Of a stretch of 64,000 bases of DNA, positions 11,719 through 22,616 are shown piece after piece. Each line of letters opens with the position of its first letter. Positions within the stretch are counted from its first letter, which is position 1. This DNA is from Scytalidium lignicola. Its lineage: Eukaryota; Ascomycota; Leotiomycetes. The position numbers were made by a program, and so were the translations under genes. The stretch is taken from contig NCSJ02000078.1 of assembly GCA_002812745.2 (NCBI GenBank), positions 1 to 64,000 on the forward strand, in the 5' to 3' direction. The notes beneath the pieces were generated by a model. That model was not told where the DNA came from and made no database searches. It worked only from the letters and a program-made list of their open reading frames with translations.

Positions 11719-11879
11719 CGGTGGAAATGGAGTCACTTATGCAAATTTAAGCGAATAGATTTCTATTGACTCAATTAAGTTATACACGAAGATCTTGTCC
11801 TTAAATTGTTGTGCATAACTTAATTGAGCCAATAGAAACCTATTCGCCTAAATTTACATAAGTGACTCCATTTCCACCG
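11719..11879. repeat. Long near-perfect hairpin (inverted repeat, MITE-like)
   Basis: Two arms of about 69 bases (11719-11788 and 11811-11879) are inverted copies with a spacer of about 22 bases. The arms start CGGTGGAAATGGAGTCACTT. They differ at about five positions, and every difference is a transition (C/T or A/G). It has no coding capacity. It could be a fold-back MITE or a small palindromic mobile element. I see no second copy in this window. Confidence 0.85.
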
Positions 11880-13520
11880 GTCGAGGGGATTGTCAGTCTT
11901 ACAGTAAATAAGTTATGCAGTAAGAATTTAAAACTTATTAGTTACGCTTAAATCAGGGCCGGAGCTAAGTCTACTGTACTTCTAACGCCGATACAGTAAT
12001 GGACCGAACATACAATCTAGTAAGGAAATAAAATCTTCCGCGAAAACTTCGCGTTTCCCACTCACGTGCCACTGTACTGCTGCTACGGAAGTACTCCTTC
12101 TGCTATTATATATTTGTAATAAGAACAACTAAATCACTTTCTGCATGTAGTCCTCCACCTCTGGAAGTTGTCTATAGTGATATTCTCACTTTAAAAGCTG
12201 TAATTCTATTGAACTGTTACTTTAAATAGCAGTATTGTGAGGTGATTATAACTCATTAATTCTCCTTTTAGTATAGTCATAATTTATAAATAATTCAGAG
12301 TACGTAAGTACCAGGAGAGGATTTAGTCAATCGCATGTAGATTTAGGTTTGGCCCTTATTATATCTAACGGATTTACACTGCACCCGTACTTGATATCCG
12401 ACTTCCGCATCAACGACTTCTCGCGGTACTTCTTGCAATATTATCGATTTTACCTAGCTTTTCCCGCCCGAAAAATCCAACGTTTACCATTAGGGAACCA
12501 ACGCATACGAGCTTGCACGTATAATCATGCAATTGCTTAATTAAAGAATTTCCGCAAATGACATCAGGTTAGATAAGACCGGATAAGGCCAGACAATGCC
12601 AGCTCAGGTTAGCGAACTTTGCCTTGCATTCATTACCTTATGTAAGAGCTGCCGCTTCACGCTTCACTCTCCGTACAGTACAGTCATACAAGTACAGTAA
12701 AATCTAGTACAGTACCGTATTTAATGATTCTATGGGGTAGGCTAGACTAGCATGGGCACGGTGCAGAGGGTCTAGGTGATCCAGAGAAGGTCTAGAATGT
12801 TTAGAAGACGGCAAACAAGATTGAAGTCGTCCCAGGGCAGGTGTAGCCGTTGGCAATGTCCCGCAGAATCCAGAGCCGGTTAGCCCGGGAGGCCCAGCGG
12901 CATTGAGTCAGGGGACTGTTGATTTTGGGTGGAGAAGCGCTCTAAGCCACTCGCTAGTGGCGCAAAAACACCCCGTTACAATGCCATCGTGCCACCATCT
13001 CCAGGGCCCCAGCTGCTGGCGGATACTTCTCCACGCAAACCTCCTTAATAGGCCTACGCAGCATTTGTTGGTTTCACTCTAGACAGGAGAGAGGCGATCG
13101 CGATGTGTGCTGTGGTTGAGAGCTCCCGGTACCCGTGCTAGCACTAACAATCATGGGGGCATAATGGCATTTGATGAGTATCACTGCCAGAATAAGATTT
13201 AGTAGATGTTGATCGCCTGCTTCCGTCTTGCTCTTATATGCTTTCTCTCCCCCTCACACGTTTCACGTCTCACGTCTCACGTCCCACTCTCTCTGTTGCT
13301 TTCGTCAAAATTTTTCTTGACGATGACGAGGCAATGAATTGGTATTCAGATTTCTGAATTTGTTCATCCACTTCTATTCATATTCCTATTCTAAGCTGCA
13401 TTCTTACTTTACTTTGTTCCGATCTTTCTTCTTTTTATAACTCGGACTTTCTCTGTCGCTCTTTTCGGCTAGGTTTGGTCATTTTGATCGTCCTTGTCGT
13501 TGTCATTATCAATCATCATC
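11880..13520. other. Long intergenic region upstream of the acyltransferase
   Basis: No gene. A cluster of TACAGTA/GTACAGTA motifs lies at about 12660-12720. The last 250 bases before the gene are pyrimidine-rich, with three CACGTCT-like units at 13258-13282, as in many filamentous-fungal promoters. Nothing else is recognised. Confidence 0.5.
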
Positions 13521-14924
13521 ATGGGTACTGGGCTCCAGGGCAAGGCCGTCCTCCTCCGTCCAGGGAGACGGGTACTTCAAAAAGTTGCCCACGCTCTCAT
13601 TCCAAGCTTCGCAGACTCCAATTCGAAACCCGTACGATTGCATCCGACTTCTTACCTCGATGGCTTGCGAGGTGTGGCTTCCTTTATCGTGTTCATGGGA
13701 CACTACACAGAATCAACAATAGGTTGGTTCACCGAGCCCTATGGCCTGTACGAGGATAATGCTCCATCCTCCCCACTTCAGCTACCTTTTATTCGAGTCC
13801 TGTACTCGGGACGGCCCATGGTCTCGATCTTTTTCATCATTTCTGGGTTTGTGCTATCCTACAAACCTCTGAAACAGATTCATGCGCAGCAATACGAGGA
13901 TATTGCCCACACTCTTTCATCGTCCGTCTTTCGTCGAGCCATGCGACTGTTCTTACCATCACTCATCAACATGCTTATCACGGCCGTAGGCATATACTCC
14001 GGAATAACCGCCCCAACCTATGGTGAGCAATTCCCGACACTTTCCTTACAACTCAAAGCGTGGTACAATATATGCTGGAAATTTATTGGGGCCTCCTGGC
14101 TTTTGGATAGCCATGACCTGCCTCGGTTGAACCCCGCATTGTGGACGATTCCTGTGGAATTTGCCCAGTCTCTTTTACTGTTTCTTGCGGTTCTCGGGTT
14201 GTCACGCTGTACGACCCAGGCCCGTTTCATCCTTCTCGGCCTGATAAGCGTATTCTGCTTCCAAACCGGACGACATCACACCATCGAATTCCTCGGCGGG
14301 ATGTTCTTTGCAGAGGTCGTTCTCCTCCAGAATGCATCGACTCCCAGCCCGCCCCCAAATCTTGATATTCTCCCTATGCATGTTGAGGAGAAGCCGATTG
14401 TTGCAGCGGAGTCCAACTCTCAGGTGAAACCTTACCTTGTTCAGGCCTTTTGGCTTGCAAATTTGGCATGCGGGCTCTACATCGCTTCATGGACCAACCA
14501 TCATGTTGAAGGAGTATGGGGCTTGCGGTTCTTGAATGCTCACACGCCAGCACCCTACAAAGGACAAAGGATCTGGTTTTGTCTTGGTGCATTCCAGATT
14601 GTAGGAGCCTGCACTCAAGTTCGCACACTCCAGAGGCTTTTTGCTTCGCCAGTGCCGCAGTATCTAGGCAATATATCCTATGCCTTATACCTGATGCATA
14701 ACGTCTGCCTCCAGAGCTTACAGCCACAGTTCGGCCCGTTTATAGATGAATATATTGGGACAGCGACTCTGGGTGCTAGGCATATGGTGTGGCTCACTGG
14801 GCTAGTTCTCTATCTGCCAGTCATCATCTGTGTGAGCGATTTATTTTGGAGAGTGGTAGATATACCCACAGTTAAGTTGGCGAGGTGGTTAGAGGGAAAG
14901 TGTGTATTAAAGACATCCCCATAG
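13521..14924 (+). CDS. Membrane acyltransferase 3 family protein
   Basis: A multi-pass membrane protein of the acyltransferase-3 family, which transfers acetyl or other acyl groups to sugars, sterols or other small molecules. The start is ATG 13521 (MGTGLQGKAV), giving 467 residues in one exon. The diagnostic N-terminal segment is YLDGLRGVASFIVFMGHYTE, with the conserved histidine. RPMVSIFFIISGFVLSYKPLK and RRAMRLFLPSLINMLI follow. The region NPALWTIPVEFAQSLLLFL is another hallmark. The end of the protein is typical of the family: GNISYALYLMHNV, then helices and VDIPTVKLARWLEGK. About ten hydrophobic segments can be seen. The substrate cannot be told from sequence. No neighbouring biosynthetic genes are evident. 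The 5' flank is CT-rich, as in many expressed fungal genes. Confidence 0.9.
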   Translation: MGTGLQGKAVLLRPGRRVLQKVAHALIPSFADSNSKPVRLHPTSYLDGLRGVASFIVFMGHYTESTIGWFTEPYGLYEDNAPSSPLQLPFIRVLYSGRPMVSIFFIISGFVLSYKPLKQIHAQQYEDIAHTLSSSVFRRAMRLFLPSLINMLITAVGIYSGITAPTYGEQFPTLSLQLKAWYNICWKFIGASWLLDSHDLPRLNPALWTIPVEFAQSLLLFLAVLGLSRCTTQARFILLGLISVFCFQTGRHHTIEFLGGMFFAEVVLLQNASTPSPPPNLDILPMHVEEKPIVAAESNSQVKPYLVQAFWLANLACGLYIASWTNHHVEGVWGLRFLNAHTPAPYKGQRIWFCLGAFQIVGACTQVRTLQRLFASPVPQYLGNISYALYLMHNVCLQSLQPQFGPFIDEYIGTATLGARHMVWLTGLVLYLPVIICVSDLFWRVVDIPTVKLARWLEGKCVLKTSP

Positions 14925-15680
14925 AGGGGGGAGTGTTGTGACATTGTGGAGGGCGTACGGAATCTTTAGTGGGCAGCGCGGCGTTCAGGGTTGCATGTAG
15001 TGCCTATACCCCGAAGGTACGAATATTGGAAAAAGCTCAGCATAGGATAGATCTCGGTTTGTATTTATTCATATATTGGTAGATCTCTTAATGGAATCTT
15101 AATCAAGGTCAGCGCCCTTTTTTCCCCTCTTTTTTTCCTGTGCATCTGGTATGTGACTCGGCTGACATGTTGGTATCGTAGGGTACTATAGGGCATTAGG
15201 CCTTAAATGCTGCATCTAGAGCCGGAAACAAGAACAAATAACTTCCAAGTAACATAGTTAATGTCAAGGGCTGGTTACGCGGAGTGAAGGAAGGTTGAAT
15301 AAGCTACTCGATTGACAATATACTGTAGTAACTACGTCACTGGTAGAACCCCTCCAATTCGTGGCCTCAGGCTGTTTCCAGGTACCACGCGGCCTTCATG
15401 TGCCGTACCCACTACCGTACTGTAGTTACCGTAGTTACTCGTTAGATCCCAGTTGGCCCCTGACAGTTAATCTTACTGGCTTCATTTAATAAATACAACC
15501 CTGCCCAAATGCTACGAAAATAGTAATTATTAATCTCAGTAGCTCTCCATCGCCTCTGCTCCGCCACAACATATCACCACTAGTCACTGCATATTGTGTT
15601 GTTATCCGCAACCGAAGTATACGTGTAAGGGCGTGTCCGGAATAATTCCTAAGTCCCTGACGCGAAAATAATAGTGGGAA
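14925..15680. other. Intergenic, TACTGTA motifs
   Basis: 3' flank of the acyltransferase. TACTGTA-type motifs occur at about 15318 and 15415. No gene. Confidence 0.4.
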
Positions 15681-16233
15681 AAAGGACGCGTGCCCACTCC
15701 CGTAGGTCTGTGGAATACAGGCCTTTTTTCCAGCTATTTTCGGGATTTTCGGAATTTTCAGTGTTCACACACACCTTACCAAATGTATCACTTTTATGAC
15801 TTAATTAATTTTTCAACTAGGAGTTAACTAGCCAGAATATTCTATAAATACATGAAATTGATGTTGTTACTTTCTTATTAATATATTTATCTAATCTTGT
15901 AATGATTTTTCTTATTCTTTTATTATTATTACTTTTATCTTAACCTCAGTTGTAAATTAATACTATTGTTAATGTAATAATTACTTAATTCAACAGATTA
16001 TAATGTTCATAAACTTATAATGTTCTCTTAACTTGTTAATAAACTTTAGCAAATGCCTTTTCTCTTATTGCCTTCTTATGTTTTATAAGTATCTTATAAC
16101 CTTTTTCGTAGTCCTAATTGTGTATTATTAGAGTAATCGATGTCATAAAGTGGTTGTGTTTTTAGGAGAAGCCTGAAATTAGCCGAAAACAGGCTTGTAT
16201 TCCACAGACCTACAGGAGCGGGCTCGTTACCTT
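15681..16233. mobile_element. Non-coding inverted-repeat element (MITE-like, about 0.55 kb)
   Basis: Two inverted ends of about 55-65 bases bound an AT-rich interior without coding capacity. The left end is about 15681-15745 and the right end about 16171-16233. The best conserved part is GTAGGTCTGTGGAATACA at 15702-15719, and it returns in reverse complement at 16197-16214. Outside this core the ends pair with mismatches that are largely transitions. The exact borders and target duplication are not clear. It is probably a MITE or a deleted DNA transposon. Confidence 0.7.
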
Positions 16234-17237
16234 CGTATCGCGAACGGGAAGAGCTCTCTTCGTAATTATGGAGGAGGACCTACAGTACCTCCATCCCTTG
16301 CAATCAACTCCGCGTGCTTGACACCGTCTAGTAGGGATATTTACTGGTTGTGGTGATCGTGGAGTTGGCATAGAGCTGAACTATCAATGGCGACAAGAAA
16401 GCGCGGTTGTTGTGCTTAAACTTGCGAATATCGAAGTTGCGGTTGTGGAAGTTGACCCAGGGTCGCAACGCAGATACAAGGACGAGGATGATGGGGAAAT
16501 TTGAGAAGATGGAGAGGTCGCCATAGAGGTCCTGTACCTCTGTTGAATTGTACTCTACTGTTGCACTGCATATACATATTTTTTCTTTGTATAATTCCGG
16601 TCATGGATATGATAATGGGTATTGGGAAAGGCGAAAAGCTGTAGATCTGGATTAGCCTGTCTCATTTTGAATAGATTTTATGATACTAGGTGGAATTTTG
16701 TATTCTCAAACCCTGATGGTCACCAATCTTCGGTGAAGTGTTCGCGAAATAACCACTTTCGCTACTCGATGAAGAAATATTGGAAAGGCTGGTTGTTTCG
16801 TCGACCGACATAATGACTTGTTAAACTGATGAAGTACAGAATATTTATGTTCTTGGTTATATTGATTGTTGTACGTGAACGCGGTGAGTGATATCATCGA
16901 AGTTCAACAGCCAGTCGAGAAGCAAATATCCGCGGCGGCTAACATAGACTCGTTGACGCTCTATTGATCAGCCAGTTTAACAAGAAATAGCTTCATATGA
17001 TAACACGTCATTCAATCCCATCTAGTCCAAAGACAAATATCAACACATATCTACTGACCTTTAGTTCTTTCTTCTTCAGACTTTCTTTCCATCAGTTTTC
17101 TCAACTATCTTCATCTCTATATACAAGTCACCAAGACTACCACAATTTCTAGTGGAACAGACACACACGCACACATACAACTCAAGCAAAAAGCAATTAC
17201 AACCACAACCACAAACACAAAATCACTAATACTCAAC
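16234..17237. other. Intergenic and promoter of the small secreted gene
   Basis: No gene supported. The last 140 bases are rich in CA and AAC, as expected for a fungal 5' leader, and end in ACTCAACATGAAG at the start codon. Confidence 0.45.
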
Positions 17238-17712
17238 ATGAAGGCGACAAAGATTATCACCTTAACACTTGCATCGCTCCTCGCCACTGCCGTTCACGGT
17301 CAAATAGATCCTTCTAATCGAAGCGAAACAAGAGATATAACAACGGACCTGGCTGATCCAACTACTGACACAATGGATCCAACCATATTACTCAACACCG
17401 TTGAAAGCAACGTCGTTGAGGACAATGACTGTTACATATAGTATGCCTTCCTCCCTCAACCAAGAACAAGTTTCATTTCTGACGCGCAATAAAGTTCGAA
17501 CCCCCGCTGCGGCATCACCTACAAAGTATGCGTCTGTGAAAATGGTACGTCTGGATATTTTTGAGGTTTAGCTTTCATTTTGCTAACGAGTCGATTATAT
17601 AGGCTGGGTGTATCGTCATAATCCTGCTGGTGCCAATGAAGGATGTGCGCCGACGGGCGAGTTTCTTTTCAAGGGGATTCCGAAGCTGCCAGGGTGGAAG
17701 TGTAGTTTTTAA
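17238..17712 (+). CDS. Small secreted cysteine-rich protein, three exons
   Basis: A predicted extracellular protein of about 120 residues and of unknown function, with the profile of small secreted or effector-like fungal proteins. Exons are 17238-17440, 17495-17544 and 17603-17712, with canonical borders and a continuous frame. The first 21-22 residues (MKATKIITLTLASLLATAVHG) are a clear signal peptide with a cleavage site after HG. A threonine/aspartate-rich segment follows (TTDLADPTTDTMDP). Six cysteines lie in the C-terminal half, in DNDCYIYS, NPRCGITY, KVCVCENG, NEGCAPTG and GWKCSF. The 5' leader is CA-rich, typical of expressed genes. A broken paralogue lies 1.3 kb downstream. I know no named family for it. 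Confidence 0.75.
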
Positions 17713-18964
17713 TTGAATGGAGCAATTGAATGATGACATGTTGGATATTGGGGGACTAAAGCTCTGGGGAAGAGGATTTGTGATATGGAAATTGGTTTCT
17801 TGGTTGGGGCGTTGTAGATGGGCATAATTGTGTTATTGATGATGGGTCTGTTAGTCCTTTTTCACAATCTGGAAAGTCTATGTTTAATTCCGAATAAAAC
17901 TATCTCTTGATTCTAGTTCACGTTTTCCTTTTCTAGATGACCTAGGTACCTTCCTCACGCCCTTAGTTTTAGATATGGAAAACCTAGCTGTGAATTCGCG
18001 ATATTGTCATACGATATCAAGTTCAAACTCGAAATTTTGGTTTAGTCAATAGCTCTTCCATCCTGTCGTTTAGTTAAAATATAGATCCTGTGATATATTG
18101 CCTAGTTCCAATTGTGATTGATCTTTGCTCGCACACCAGTACAAAGTGTTACATCCCAACCGACTTAGACAATCCGCATTATTATTGAATAACACTCTCC
18201 ATCACAGTCTGGCTATATCCAACTATTCCGATTTTGTGGAAATCCCACAGCTGACTTAATCAAATTGTTACAACTATCCAGTTGCAATGCTATCGCAAGT
18301 TTAATCTGGATGTATCCGGAGAGAACATCTCTCATGGCACTAATATCAAAATTATCTACAGCTATGAGCATATTTATATCTCATAGCCTAACACAAAAAT
18401 ATAATCTCCCCACACACATTTACCCATCCATAAGCCTCAATATCCATGGTTTACGTCGGCATAAAAGCCCATCATTGGAGTCTTCTTTCGGTGAATTTTG
18501 TACAATGTTGGCACCACACTTGTTGCGTTACTATCATTCACTTGACAACTGCATATATATCTTTTCCAGGAGGGTTTGAAGTTACAATAAAAACTTATAT
18601 CATCACCTTTCCAAATCCATTCTTCAAATGGGATATACTAGAATCGTTTGGGATTTGGCAAGGAATCTTAGATAAACAATATATCTGGGTGATCTTTATT
18701 CTTGGGCATACGATCTAGTATTAAATGACTCGACTATTCCAATAGAAATTCTCTTCATCGATGCATCGCGTATCAGTGATTAGGTTAATCCTGTAGGCGA
18801 ATAACAGATTGCTCTCTATTAATGTTCCGGTTAACTGACTAGCGATGATTTGTGCTTTAACTAACTTGGTTCTTTCCTAGCTACATCATACTGTACGTAG
18901 TTCAACTAGTTGGTTCCTTCTTGATGGAGGTCAGTTGATACTCGAATCTCTGGCTCGTTTGTAG
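17713..18964. other. Spacer between the two cysteine-rich paralogues
   Basis: Holds AT-rich DNA and short chance frames. A KCYI-like fragment near 18139 might be a trace of a paralogue exon, but this is weak. No separate gene is supported. Confidence 0.4.
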
Positions 18965-19180
18965 TACCAATTCTGAATGTTGTATTGAATACAACACATG
19001 TCTCTGCCCGAATGGTAAGTCCAACCAGTATTCATGTCGGCAAATATGACTGATTCATGGCTTAGGGTGATTCTATGTGTTCAATGTAGATTTCCTAGAG
19101 AATGGGTGTGCTGCCTGGTCGCTTTACCACGCTGACTTGTCCAGTGGACAGAAATCACCACTACCCCCATATCCTCGTCT
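18965..19180 (+). pseudogene. Broken paralogue of the small secreted cysteine-rich protein
   Basis: A 50-base segment (18965-19014) reads TNSECCIEYNTCLCPNG and aligns with exon 2 of the gene at 17238 (SNPRCGITYKVCVCENG). It has the same length, the same intron phase and a GTAAGT donor. After a short intron ending CTTAG at about 19066, the next exon reads G-stop-FYVFNVDFLENGCAAWSLYHA against GWVYRHNPAGANEGCAPTG. The stop (TGA) stands where the active copy has a tryptophan (TGG), again a G-to-A change. I could not find a matching signal-peptide exon upstream. Local duplication followed by decay is the simplest reading. Confidence 0.65.
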
Positions 19181-19808
19181 CCAATCCATTATTACCCCAA
19201 CCCCAACTTCAACCTCCTCCTCTCGCACGGGTCTTATTACCCCTCTGTCTTACGCATGTACGATTGAGGCAGTTTACCTTGGAATCACGTCGTAATAGCA
19301 TCACAGACATGCCCAACCAGCAAACTTCCTAGAAATCTCCCTTCTCCTTTTGATCAATTCGGATCTTGATTAATCGTTCGATTTGGGTTCCCTAGGGTTA
19401 CAAATAGATCTGCAGCGTTTACGGAGCGAACCTTATTTTCTCCGTGGGGTTGTGGTCATGGATGGCATGTGATCACTCCTGCAGGGATACAAACTTCCAT
19501 CTTCAACCGCGCCGAGGTAGCAAAAAAACAGGGAAATTATTCTCACAAATTATTTGATACAAAAAACTAGGAATTTATTCATTTGTTAAAACTACTTTAT
19601 ATATAAAGTAATAAAGCGATTTCATCATAATTGAAAAACCCGAAACCTAATATATATAACCGTATATTTTTGACATGGATAATTCTAAACACATTTCAGC
19701 ACATTGGTCACATCCTAAAATCCCGTATTGTACAAAACTTTAGGAAAAAAAGGAAAAGGAAAAGGGAAAGGAAAATTGGGAATTAATCTAGCCCACATCC
19801 CTTTTCCC
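19181..19808. other. Intergenic, 3' flank of the SUR7-like gene
   Basis: No gene. An AT-rich stretch lies at 19540-19690, followed by a purine-rich run (GGAAAAGG units) at 19741-19775, just beyond the stop of the minus-strand gene. Confidence 0.4.
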
Positions 19809-21005
19809 TTACGCAGCCCCTCTGTAAGGTTCGTACACGGCATCAATGTTCTTGCTGGGCTCATTCTTGTTGAATACCTGCATGGAGATGCCTCTGTGAG
19901 GACCCTCGCCGTGAGAAGGCTCCATATCCGGCTCCTCGTCCACACCCTCCATGCCGACATTTCGCACCAGCGAGTCGAAGTCGTCGTCGTTGGCACCTGC
20001 TCTGATACCGCCGACCTTCTGGACTTGCACGGCTTGTTGTTGTTTTCCGATTTGTCTGTACTCGTGCATCTTCCAGGTGGGCATTCTGCTGAGCAGACGC
20101 AACTTTCTCGGGGCTGGGTCCTCGCCTTCCACGCCCTTCTCTCCCTCGACAGCTCGGCTCTTACCTCTTCTGCCACCGTTTCTCGAAGCACCATGGTGGG
20201 AGCGGAATAGGAGCATGGTAGTTGCGATGGAGAAGGCGGTTGCAACCCAGCTGATTACAAAAAGCGTGGTTCCAAGATGGGACTTGGCGCCATATGGGGA
20301 TAGCGCGCTGTTAAACGCCTTGCTGAAGTTTGTGAACGTCACCAGGGACGCAACTGATGATGCCAACAGGAGCACAGTTGCCAGGGTGGACATGAGAGCC
20401 GCGGCGAGGGCCGCACCAGCAGAGTAGCTGAAAAGATTGACCAGAGGAGCTAAAAATGCGAAGAAGATGGCTAGAACGTAGCCAATGCTTAGGAATTTCG
20501 AAGTGGCGCTGTAGTTATTGATCGCTCCGGGGAGAGTATCTTGCAGAGCAGAGTTGTCAAGCTTGAGATCCGAGCCGGGCTTGAAGTGGAAGCCGAACTG
20601 GGGGGAAGAGCAGGCTGTTTCGGTCTTGTTCTCGCCGCAGAGCGCCAAGAGGGAGACTGTGTAGCTGTCTGCCAGACCGAGGGATTTGGCCGAGGCATTC
20701 TGGCCGATGAAATCAGTTTTCGTCAGTGCAGTGAGATCCCTTAGGAAATCGGAACCGGAAAGCTTGGATGCGACATTGAGAGAAGCAGTGTCGGCCTTTT
20801 TAATTTAATGTTAGCACAATGCTATATTTTCGAGGGTATTTTTTATAAGAGGGAAACTGCGCTGCAGATATCTGCGACTTATATTTACCTTGAGGAAGAA
20901 AAACTTGCTCAGGATGTGCGCATTCAATCCAGAGAGAATGACAAGGAGAGTAAGAACGACGGTGACCAAGCCCGTCAGGCATGGAAGCCACCCGTGGACT
21001 CTCAT
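19809..21005 (-). CDS. SUR7/PalI (Rim9) family membrane protein
   Basis: A four-helix plasma-membrane protein of the SUR7/PalI family. Members act at eisosomes and cortical patches, or in the ambient-pH signalling complex as Rim9/PalI. Two exons, 21005-20889 and 20795-19809, join in frame to give 367 residues. Exon 1 holds helix 1 (VHGWLPCLTGLVTVVLTLLVILSGL). Exon 2 starts ADTASLNVASKLSG and carries an extracellular loop with two cysteines (ALCGENKTETACSSP). Helices 2 to 4 follow: SIGYVLAIFFAFLAPLVNLF, AALAAALMSTLATVLLLASSV and TLFVISWVATAFSIATTMLLF. The cytosolic tail of about 140 residues is charged and contains RKLRLLSRMPTWKMHEYRQI, then an acidic segment. The tail and general layout suit the SUR7/FMP45 type better than a short Rim9, but the exact subfamily is inferred. 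Confidence 0.85.
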
Positions 21006-22616
21006 TTTCTTGGTCTGAACCACCGGTATTCGTGGTTGTTTGGGTGGTTTGGTGATAAAGTTATTTTTTTGACGCAAAAGATGTGAGAAACGACACACGA
21101 CGGCAATCATATATTTCGACTGGCCCACATGAAAAAGGCGCAGCTACCACAGATAAAAAGCAGCCAAGCCCTTCACGACCTCGATTGCCAACAGCCAGCA
21201 AACGGATCCGCTAGACCAGGGGGTCCAAGTCATCCGAATTTACACCCCTGGCGTTGTTGATGACCATCAGGGCCATCCACTCATGCACCAGGAGTCAGAG
21301 CTGAAGCCCCTAATATCGTGTAGTGTGCGACGGAAAGTAGGATAATAGTTGTATGGTAAGCACGACTAAATGAAAAGAAGAAGAAAACACTGGCAATCTG
21401 TAGTAATTCTTACATTAACTTGCCAAAGACAGATAAGTGAAACAATTAAATACAGTAATCTAATAATAACGTCAGCGCCGGCCGGTTGTGGTATTAGCTG
21501 TGGCTGTTGGAATGGCTGGTTGTGGCATATCTTATTCAGAGTTGCTGACGTGAGAAGCAGAGCCCAAGCGTTCACCAGTTGTTGTCCTCAGGAAGGTCTC
21601 TTTTCTTGCTAATACGCGATAATTTGGTGCCGCAGAAAAATCTATTTTAGAACACAGTCAGAATTTAGGTTGCAACGAATGGCTGTCCGTCCCAACTTGA
21701 AGCCTTGAAGCTGTGGCTCAACGCGCTGTGGACCCTGAACTCCGCGAATAGCTAAAGCCGCTGCTGATCGTTGGACACCTCCTGCGTTGTTGATTCGTCC
21801 CTGGAAGCTCGAAGTGGTTCCCACTCGCAAGACTGGACGGACCTGTCAGAATACCACAGTACAGCCCTCGAGCCCAGGGCGCCTCGGAGAGATAGACGCT
21901 ATTTAAGGGACTTTGCACGCTGATTTAAGAGCGCTAATTAATAAGCTCCTTACCAAGCCAAGCTACTGTAGGTTACTGTATCGTTCTGCGAACACGGCAA
22001 CGGCTCTCGCGACACCGCCACCTCCAGGCCAATGCTTGTACAGTATGGTACTGTAGTGCAGTTATACGGAGCACAGCATCGGTTTGCTCTTGGCGTTCAC
22101 AATCCCACCGGTCCACGATTCACCAAGCGGACAGCTGTCATCCCGGTGGGGTGGCGAGGGAACGGTCCAATGAATACAGGACAGTAGAGCTGAGTATCTC
22201 CGTCCGTAACAGTATAGTACAGTACATTATTGTACAGTATCGTGGGAAATACGACAATGAGGACGGAACATGAGCCTTACGGATACGGACCCGCCACAGG
22301 TGCGGTGCTGAAGGCCCGTTCAGGGGCGCTTCTTCTCTCTCTGGCAGGGGGCCTTTCTTTGATGTAGTACTAGATGCGCCTCTGGCTGGACCCCATCTCT
22401 TGGACTGGTGCTGACATGGGCTATTTCTGAATTCCCGTCATGGTTATTTTTTTTTGTGGGCATGGGTGGTTGGCTTTTATCTCATCTCCGCCCTCCTCTT
22501 GCGTTCCCTCCACAGAATATTTAAATTGCTTGCGCCCGCGGTCGTACTGTGGAGGAGATCACAGGTTTCTTAACTCCAAGATTAAGTTTATCATCGGTTT
22601 TGTTGTTCTGGTGATC
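21006..22616. promoter_or_regulatory. Shared divergent promoter region with TACAGTA/TACTGTA motifs
   Basis: The region lies between the divergently transcribed SUR7-like gene and the cupredoxin gene, so it must hold both promoters. Several TACTGTA/TACAGTA motifs cluster at 21963-21980, 22036-22056 and 22208-22242. CT-rich tracts occur near 22330. No gene is supported in it. Confidence 0.5.

Noticed and set aside
13494..13520. Upstream extension of the acyltransferase (MSLSLSIII...)
   Set aside because: The frame there opens with TTG, not ATG. The first ATG is 13521 in good context.
19728..20427. Long plus-strand frames of 160 and 158 codons
   Set aside because: They are antisense shadows of the SUR7/PalI gene, whose frame, helices and splice sites are clear.
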